A stretch of DNA of 30,766 nt from JAZFYD01 sp036443405 (GTDB taxonomy: Bacteria; Planctomycetota; PLA2), in contig JAZFYD010000144.1 of NCBI GenBank assembly GCA_036443405.1, positions 1 through 30,766 on the forward strand, read 5' to 3'. Made by a program: the position numbers and the translations under genes. Shown here piece by piece: positions 26,329-30,766 of the stretch; position 1 is the first letter of the stretch; every line of letters begins with the position of its first letter. The notes below the pieces were generated by a model that saw nothing but the letters and a program-made list of their open reading frames with translations, was not told the DNA's origin and did not search any database.

Positions 26329-27617
26329 GCCACCAGCTCCCGGATGAGCTTGGCCTGGCGCTCGGCCGCCCCGCGATGTTCCAAAAGCAGCGCGGTGGAC
26401 GCGGCGCGCAGGCGTTCGCGTTCCGCCGAAACCGTCAGCACGGACCGCACGGCAGCAGGAAGCTCGGTGCCCGATCGGATCTCCACGCCCGCAGCGCGAG
26501 CGCGGAACTCCGCCGCGACCCTCGCGGCTTTGCCGTGCACGGCCCCGAACACAACCGGGACCCCGCACACCGCCGGCTCGAGGATGTTGTGGAGCCCCAC
26601 GTCCGCGGTCAGCCCCCCGCCGACATAGGCGACATCCGCGACGTTGTATGCCCGCGCAAGCTCGCCCATGGTGTCGAGAAGCAACACCGTCGCCGAGCCG
26701 CCCTCGCTTCGGCGCACGCACGAGAGGCCGCGCTCCTCACAACCTCGTTGCACATCGGCCGCCCGCTCCATGCGGCGCGGTGCGATGATCGCGTGGAGAT
26801 CCATCCCCTCGGCGCGAAGCGCCGCGATCGTGTCCAGCACCGGCCCCTCGTCGTCGCGCAGGGTGGAGCCGCAAACGAACACCGGCGCCCCCTCGGGCAG
26901 GCCGAATTCCGCTCGGAGCTCCGAGCGCGCCGAGTCCGGCAGGCGCACCCCGGCCCCGTCGAATTTCATGTTGCCGGTCACCCGCACGCGATCGCCGGAC
27001 GCACCGCGGTTTTGGATGTTTTTCGCGTCGGACTCGGTTTGCATAAGGAAGAGATCGACGTGGGCGAACACGGCCCGCCAGAACGGCCGCGGAAAGCTCG
27101 AGGGGCCCGCGTGCCCCGACGCCAGGGCGACCGGCGTGCCCTGGAGTTTCGCCCCACGCAGCATGTTCGGCCAGATCTCCGTCTCGACCATGACGTAAAG
27201 CGTCGGCTGGATGCGGCGCATGAAACGCCCCACGAACAGCGGTAGGTCCAGCGGCGAGAACGCGATCGCGTCCACCAGGTGGCCAAGCCGCCGCTCGGCC
27301 ATTTCCTTGCCGTATTTCGAGGTCACCGTGAACAGCACGCGCGCCTCGGGAAACGCCTCTTTCAAGAGCTTCACGAGGGGGGCCGCGGAAACCGTCTCGC
27401 CGGCCGAAGCCGCGTGAATCCAGAGTGCCCCGCCGGGGACGGGGAACATCTCCTCGATCTCCGGCGGCAATAGCCCCATGCGCTCCCGAAACTGCCCGCG
27501 GTAGCGGCCGCGGAAAAAGCGCACTGCGAGCCAGTAGGGCAGGCACACGAGCGCCGCGACGTGCAATACGGCGTTGTAGAGCAGATACCAAAGCCGGATA
27601 GAGGCGCCCGACGGCAT
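26325..27617 (-). CDS. waaA: 3-deoxy-D-manno-octulosonic acid (Kdo) transferase
   Basis: Transfers Kdo from CMP-Kdo to lipid IVA at the inner membrane; GT30 family. 430 residues, family length. The start ATG at 27617 gives an N-terminal membrane anchor (about 11-33), then the Arg-rich FRERMGLLPPE segment. Catalytic Glu74 lies in WIHAASAGET. LYVMVETEIWPN and the C-terminal GGGLTADVGLHNILEPAVCGVPVVFG match the family, the latter a variant of GGxLxxxGGHNxLEP. First gene of an operon with the PHP-like and CPBP genes (4-bp overlaps). It is divergent from purF across 87 bp, which must hold promoters for both. Confidence 0.96.
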   Translation of the reverse strand: MPSGASIRLWYLLYNAVLHVAALVCLPYWLAVRFFRGRYRGQFRERMGLLPPEIEEMFPVPGGALWIHAASAGETVSAAPLVKLLKEAFPEARVLFTVTSKYGKEMAERRLGHLVDAIAFSPLDLPLFVGRFMRRIQPTLYVMVETEIWPNMLRGAKLQGTPVALASGHAGPSSFPRPFWRAVFAHVDLFLMQTESDAKNIQNRGASGDRVRVTGNMKFDGAGVRLPDSARSELRAEFGLPEGAPVFVCGSTLRDDEGPVLDTIAALRAEGMDLHAIIAPRRMERAADVQRGCEERGLSCVRRSEGGSATVLLLDTMGELARAYNVADVAYVGGGLTADVGLHNILEPAVCGVPVVFGAVHGKAARVAAEFRARAAGVEIRSGTELPAAVRSVLTVSAERERLRAASTALLLEHRGAAERQAKLIRELVA

Positions 27618-27704
27618 CGGCGGATTGTACGGTGTCGCCCGCCGCTTCGAGGCGTTCGGTTCGCTTGGCTTGTCCACTCTAGGGGGGTAGGATTCGCGCT
27701 CTTC

Positions 27705-29165
27705 ATGTGCGGCATCATCGGAATCCTCGGTCCGGAGCCGGTGGCTGGAGACATGCTGGATGGCCTGGTCGCGATCCAGCATCGCGGGCAGGATGCGGCG
27801 GGCATCGCGACGTTCGATAACCGCCTCCACCTGCAAAAGCGCTTCGGCCTCGTGCGCGACGGATTCAAACGCAAACACCTCGGCCTGCTGCCCGGAAATT
27901 TCGGGATCGGCCATGTTCGCTACCCGACCGTCGGCCTCGGCGACGTCGGCGACGCGCAACCGTTGTTCGTGAACGCTCCGTACGGCATCGCGATGGTGCA
28001 CAACGGCAACGTCACCAACTTCAGCGCCCTGCGAACCGCGTTGCAGGACGACGAACACCGGCAGATCAATACCGAATGCGACGTCGAGGTGATCCTCAAC
28101 GTGTTCGCGGAGGGGCTGGCCAACTCGAAAAACGTCTCGTTCGAGGAAGGGTGCGTCGCCGCCGCGAAGTCGGTCTACCAGCGCGTGAAGGGTTCCTACA
28201 GTGCGCTCGCCGCGATCGCCGGCCACGGCATCGTCGCGATGCGCGATCCGTTCGGCATCAAGCCGATCATCTACGGCCGGAAGCAAACCGAGAAGGGCCT
28301 CACTCACCTGTTCGCAAGCGAGTCGTGCGTGCTCGACGCGCTCGGTTTCGAAGCGGTCAAGGATCTCAACCCCGGCGAGATGCTGCTGGTGCGTCCGGAC
28401 GGCACGACCCACGAAGAACAAGTCGTGCCGCCCAACCATCACCCGTGCATCTTCGAGTACATCTACTTCGCGCGTCCGGACTCGATGCTCGACGACATCA
28501 GCGTCTACAAGACGCGCCTGCGCCTCGGGCAGCATCTCGCGGGCCTGATTCGCGATCGCGGCATCGAACCGGATGTAGTGATCCCCGTGCCGGACTCAGC
28601 TAGACCCGCCGCGCAGGCCGTCGCGGAAGAGCTCGGCCTGAAGCTCCGCGAAGGGCTCTTGAAAAACCGCTACATCGGCCGCACGTTCATCATGCCGAAG
28701 CAGGACGATCGCTCGCGGGCGGTGCGCCACAAGCTCACGCCGCTACGCCTTGAGATCGAGGGCAAGCGCGTGCTTTTGGTGGACGACTCCATCGTGCGAG
28801 GCACGACGATGCGCGCGCTGATCCGAATGGTCCGGGGCGCCGGCGCGACGGCGGTCTACGTGGCCTCCTCCTGCCCGCCGATCCGGAATCCCTGCGTGTA
28901 CGGCATCGACATGTCTGTGCGCGGCGAGTTCATCGCCGAGGGCCGGGACGAGGGCGAGATCGCCCGCGTGATCGGCGCCGATGAGTTGGTGTACAGCAAT
29001 ATCCCCGGCATGGTCGAAGCCGCCCAACGCGGCAACCGCGACATCGAGCACTTCTGCAAAGCGTGCATGGACGGCGACTATCCGACCGGCGACGTCACCG
29101 AAGAGACGTTGGCCGAAATCGAGTCGGAGCGAATGAAGTCGGCCAAGGCGCTCGAGAACGCTTAG
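27705..29165 (+). CDS. purF: amidophosphoribosyltransferase
   Basis: Catalyses the first committed step of purine synthesis, PRPP plus glutamine to phosphoribosylamine; cytoplasmic. 486 residues. The ATG at 27705 puts the N-terminal nucleophile at Cys2 (MCGIIGI), so there is no propeptide. The glutaminase domain has QHRGQDAAG, GHVRYPTVG (69-77) and HNGN (99-102). The phosphoribosyltransferase domain has FEYIYFARPDS and the PRPP loop VLLVDDSIVRGTT (356-368). A G-rich segment (AGGGGGG at 27681-27687) lies about 17 bases upstream, too far for an ideal Shine-Dalgarno. Purine genes guaB and guaA lie elsewhere in the window on the opposite strand. Confidence 0.98.
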   Translation: MCGIIGILGPEPVAGDMLDGLVAIQHRGQDAAGIATFDNRLHLQKRFGLVRDGFKRKHLGLLPGNFGIGHVRYPTVGLGDVGDAQPLFVNAPYGIAMVHNGNVTNFSALRTALQDDEHRQINTECDVEVILNVFAEGLANSKNVSFEEGCVAAAKSVYQRVKGSYSALAAIAGHGIVAMRDPFGIKPIIYGRKQTEKGLTHLFASESCVLDALGFEAVKDLNPGEMLLVRPDGTTHEEQVVPPNHHPCIFEYIYFARPDSMLDDISVYKTRLRLGQHLAGLIRDRGIEPDVVIPVPDSARPAAQAVAEELGLKLREGLLKNRYIGRTFIMPKQDDRSRAVRHKLTPLRLEIEGKRVLLVDDSIVRGTTMRALIRMVRGAGATAVYVASSCPPIRNPCVYGIDMSVRGEFIAEGRDEGEIARVIGADELVYSNIPGMVEAAQRGNRDIEHFCKACMDGDYPTGDVTEETLAEIESERMKSAKALENA

Positions 29166-29515
29166 GTCCGCCTCGAACTCAGTACGGTCCGCTCCGAATT
29201 CGTGACTCCCACCGGTGCGGGCTGTTCGTCCCGCAGGAACTCGGACCCGTTGGTTGCACAAGGTGCCAGGTGGCGCGTCGGTCAACTCCCCGTGCGCAGT
29301 TTCGGTTCTCCTGCGTGCGTGCTACGCGATGTTGGGAACTCGGTCACACCGGAAAACGATTCGCTGGATCGTTTTCCTGCTATCGCGCGTTCGGGCTCAC
29401 TTGCCTCGTTCCCTTCCGCTTACCAAGCACCGATCACGGTGGTCGTTGTTGCGAGTGCGAGTGTCTTGCCGAATCCGTGGGCGTAAGGCCACATCTCAGA
29501 CCGTTCGAACGTGTG
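29166..29515. other. intergenic region without a recognisable gene
   Basis: 350 bp between the purF stop and a palindromic repeat. Open frames exist on the plus strand, but their translations have no recognisable motif, no ribosome-binding site and odd composition (many Arg, Cys and Ser). The only structured element I see is the inverted repeat at 29351-29377. It may be the long purF 3' region or a decayed gene. Confidence 0.5.
29351..29377. repeat. 10-bp perfect inverted repeat
   Basis: GGAAAACGAT and ATCGTTTTCC, separated by TCGCTGG. A hairpin this strong 185 bp after purF could stop or protect its transcript, but there is no T-tract. It is unrelated in sequence to the GTCA-loop family. 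Confidence 0.7.
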
Positions 29516-29541
29516 GCTTCAACGGCGTCAGCCGTTGAAGC
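29516..29541 (+). repeat. GTCA-loop palindromic repeat with 11-bp stem
   Basis: GCTTCAACGGC and GCCGTTGAAGC pair perfectly around GTCA, the longest stem of the family. The usual GGGCCAACAAC tail is absent; an A-rich stretch follows, which is the T-tract of the ferredoxin terminator on the other strand. It lies between the convergent purF and ferredoxin genes. Confidence 0.8.
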
Positions 29542-29542
29542 A

Positions 29543-29580
29543 AAGAAAAAAATGAAGCCGCACCCCATAGGGCACGGCTC
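29543..29580 (-). terminator. intrinsic terminator of the ferredoxin gene
   Basis: On the minus strand AGCCGTGCCC pairs with GGGTGCGGCT (10 bp, two G-U pairs, 4-base loop), followed by TCATTTTTTTCTTT. It begins 22 bp after the ferredoxin stop codon. Confidence 0.8.
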
Positions 29581-29601
29581 CATATTTACCGGGATCGTTC
29601 T

Positions 29602-29856
29602 CTAAGCAAAATGGTCCGCATTGAGCGCCGTGAATTTCTCCCACTCCTCGGGCACATCGGCCTCGGGGAAGATCGCGTTCACGGGGCAGACCGGCTCACA
29701 CGCACCGCAGTCGATGCAAGTCGCCGGATCGATGTAGAGCTGTTTGCCTGCGATGTCGTCATACCCGTCACGGGGCTGAATGCAATCGACCGGGCATTCT
29801 TCCACACAGGCCTTGTCGCATACTCCGATGCAGGGCTCGGCAATTGTATAGGTCAT
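29602..29856 (-). CDS. fdxA: ferredoxin with two iron-sulfur clusters, FdxA type
   Basis: 84-residue cytoplasmic electron carrier. The start ATG at 29856 has GGAGG 5 bases upstream; a TTG four codons earlier overlaps that site. The first Cys cluster is in PCIGVCDKACVEECPVDCI (Cys9, 13, 17, 21, 25) and the second in CIDCGACEPVCP (Cys47, 50, 53, 57). The pattern DKACVEECPVDCI is typical of the FdxA family, which usually carries one 3Fe-4S and one 4Fe-4S cluster. The extra Cys13 may allow a second 4Fe-4S cluster, which is inference. The tail FTALNADHFA is also family-like. It has its own terminator and a likely promoter with an operator-like dyad. Confidence 0.93.
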   Translation of the reverse strand: MTYTIAEPCIGVCDKACVEECPVDCIQPRDGYDDIAGKQLYIDPATCIDCGACEPVCPVNAIFPEADVPEEWEKFTALNADHFA

Positions 29857-29871
29857 TTCATCCTCCAAGAG

Positions 29872-29886
29872 TCGGCGCAGCGCCGA
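29872..29886. promoter_or_regulatory. operator-like dyad in the ferredoxin leader
   Basis: TCGGCGC-A-GCGCCGA, a 15-bp inverted repeat with 7-base arms, starting 6 bases upstream of the GGAGG ribosome-binding site. Either a repressor site or a leader hairpin. Confidence 0.4.
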
Positions 29887-29900
29887 TCTGCTGTCCTAGG

Positions 29901-29929
29901 AATCTGCCCTGAGACGAACAAAACGTCAA
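29901..29929 (-). promoter_or_regulatory. possible promoter of the ferredoxin gene
   Basis: On the minus strand TTGACG (29929-29924) and CAGATT (29906-29901) are 17 bases apart. The -35 box is good, the -10 box weak. The dyad at 29872-29886 lies just downstream. Confidence 0.3.
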
Positions 29930-29966
29930 GCATTCGTTCTACGAGTTTCAACGTTAAGTGAGCGCG

Positions 29967-29995
29967 CCAACGGCGTCAGCCGTTGGGCCCACAAC
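29967..29995 (+). repeat. GTCA-loop palindromic repeat
   Basis: Perfect stem CCAACGGC / GCCGTTGG around GTCA, then the tail GGCCCACAAC. It lies five bases before the stop-codon end of the gene at 30000-30766, upstream of the ferredoxin promoter region. Confidence 0.85.
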
Positions 29996-29999
29996 TTTG

Positions 30000-30766
30000 T
30001 CAGTCCTTTTCTTCGGCCAGGCGCTTTTGCATCGACACCGTGACGGTGAGATCGATGGGTTTCCGGGCGAGGTCCTCCATCTCGTTGCGGCTCAACGTCG
30101 AGAGGACTTGAGTTTTCGTCTCCGCCGTTTCATAGCCGTCGGCGTGCACGCGGACGCGATAGGAACCGACCGCCACGTCGCGGAATTGGTACCGCCCCCG
30201 TCCGATCTTCTCGACCCGAGACTGTTGCAACTCGGCTCGGTCCTCGTCGTCCGCAATCACTCCGCGAAAGCGAATGCGATGGAGCATCCGGCGCGTCGAT
30301 ACCCCCCACCGATTGAGGAGCTCGAACCGCGCGTCTTCGATAGCACCACCGGACTCGTCCACGACCTGCAGCACGAGCGCCTCTGGACGCGACAGGGCGA
30401 ATTCGACCCCCTCGGCACCTGCGCGGCTCAGATCCATCTCGCGCACCTCCCACGCACGCCCAGGCGCCACGGCGACAATCCGCACCCGGCCCGCGGGCAA
30501 CCCCTCCAGCGAAAACGAGCCGTCCGCTTCCAGCGGTGCCCAGACGTCCGGCCGGTCCAGCCACGCGACCCAGCCGCGCTCGCACGGCCCGGTGACCGCG
30601 CGGCGGTTGCGAAACTCGCGTAGCACCAAACGGCCGCGAACCGAGCGCCCGGCCGCGAGACGCACGAACGTCGGCTCCCCGGCCTTGCCGGCCGACTCGA
30701 CCGCGACGCGGCCCTCCCACCACACATACCCCGGCGTCCGCAGACGGACCTCGCACGACCCCACGG
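30000..30766 (-). CDS. secreted protein with carboxypeptidase-regulatory-like domains, 5' part outside window
   Basis: The last 255 residues of a larger protein; the frame is open to the right edge, and the GTG at 30764 is probably an internal Val. At least two beta-sandwich units resemble carboxypeptidase-regulatory or SpaA-like domains. One has RSVRGRLVL followed by ADGSFSLEGLPAGRVRIVAVAPG; another has LVLQVVDESGGAIEDARFEL followed by GRYQFRDVAVGSYRVRVHADGYE. The pattern of a plain strand, a loop, a GxY/F-x-F strand and an AxGY end is typical. Such domains usually occur in long extracellular or periplasmic proteins. The C-terminus is charged (KRLAEEKD), with no sorting signal visible. Confidence 0.85.
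   Translation of the reverse strand, partial: VGSCEVRLRTPGYVWWEGRVAVESAGKAGEPTFVRLAAGRSVRGRLVLREFRNRRAVTGPCERGWVAWLDRPDVWAPLEADGSFSLEGLPAGRVRIVAVAPGRAWEVREMDLSRAGAEGVEFALSRPEALVLQVVDESGGAIEDARFELLNRWGVSTRRMLHRIRFRGVIADDEDRAELQQSRVEKIGRGRYQFRDVAVGSYRVRVHADGYETAETKTQVLSTLSRNEMEDLARKPIDLTVTVSMQKRLAEEKD

Noticed and set aside
26329..26721. N-terminal extension of the PHP-like protein to an ATG at 26721
   Set aside because: The 131 extra residues lie within waaA in another frame, are Arg/Gly-rich and lack motifs. The GTG at 26328 with GTGA overlap gives a normal signal-anchor start.
29063..29605. Plus-strand open frame extending through the purF end and the intergenic region
   Set aside because: It overlaps the purF 3' end in another frame, covers a repeat and a terminator, and its translation shows no recognisable features or ribosome-binding site.

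Overview
The window is GC-rich, gene-dense DNA from a diderm (Gram-negative type) bacterium. The sequence encodes lipid A and Kdo-transfer enzymes (LpxD, LpxB, WaaA), a TolC-like outer-membrane lipoprotein and a c-type di-haem peroxidase. Large secreted proteins with calcium-loop/HEAT/VWA or carboxypeptidase-regulatory-like domains, a BatA/DUF58 cluster, frequent GTG starts and many 4-bp ATGA/GTGA overlaps fit Planctomycetota best. That lineage is an inference from style, not from a marker gene. There is no rRNA, tRNA, transposase, phage gene or CRISPR array.

Layout. 1-2527 (minus): three overlapping genes for exported proteins; the first two translated are clear tandem paralogues and the third runs off the left edge. 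2528-2800: intergenic, with palindromic repeats and a duplicated guaA tail. 2801-5821 (minus): guaB-guaA. 5963-7420 (minus): TolC-like lipoprotein, closed by its own terminator. 7513-8215 (plus): a broken potassium-channel gene. 8231-8325: tandem array of the palindromic repeat. 8320-10095 (minus): di-haem peroxidase with a long C-terminal extension. 10290-10742 (plus): trmL. 10730-14345 (minus): HEAT-VWA protein and an Oma1-like peptidase. 14429-15604 (plus): a Cys/Met-metabolism PLP enzyme. 15687-19529 (minus): a three-gene DUF58/BatA-like cluster without MoxR. 19622-22710 (plus): membrane protein, lpxD, small membrane protein, lpxB. 22766-27617 (minus): waaA, a PHP-like membrane protein, a CPBP protease and a glycosyltransferase. 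27705-29165 (plus): purF. 29166-29601: intergenic. 29602-29856 (minus): ferredoxin. 30000-30766 (minus): 3' end of a large secreted protein.

How the genes work together. Two themes are visible. Purine nucleotide synthesis is represented by guaB, guaA and purF at separate sites. Envelope biogenesis dominates 19.6-27.6 kb, where lipid A acylation, disaccharide synthesis, Kdo transfer and a glycosyltransferase occur with unassigned membrane proteins in tight overlap. The most unusual features are a family of short palindromes with an invariant GTCA loop, compensatory stem changes and a single orientation, placed beside gene 3' ends; a potassium channel with an amber codon exactly at the selectivity-filter tyrosine; and a PHP-like domain that has lost several metal ligands.
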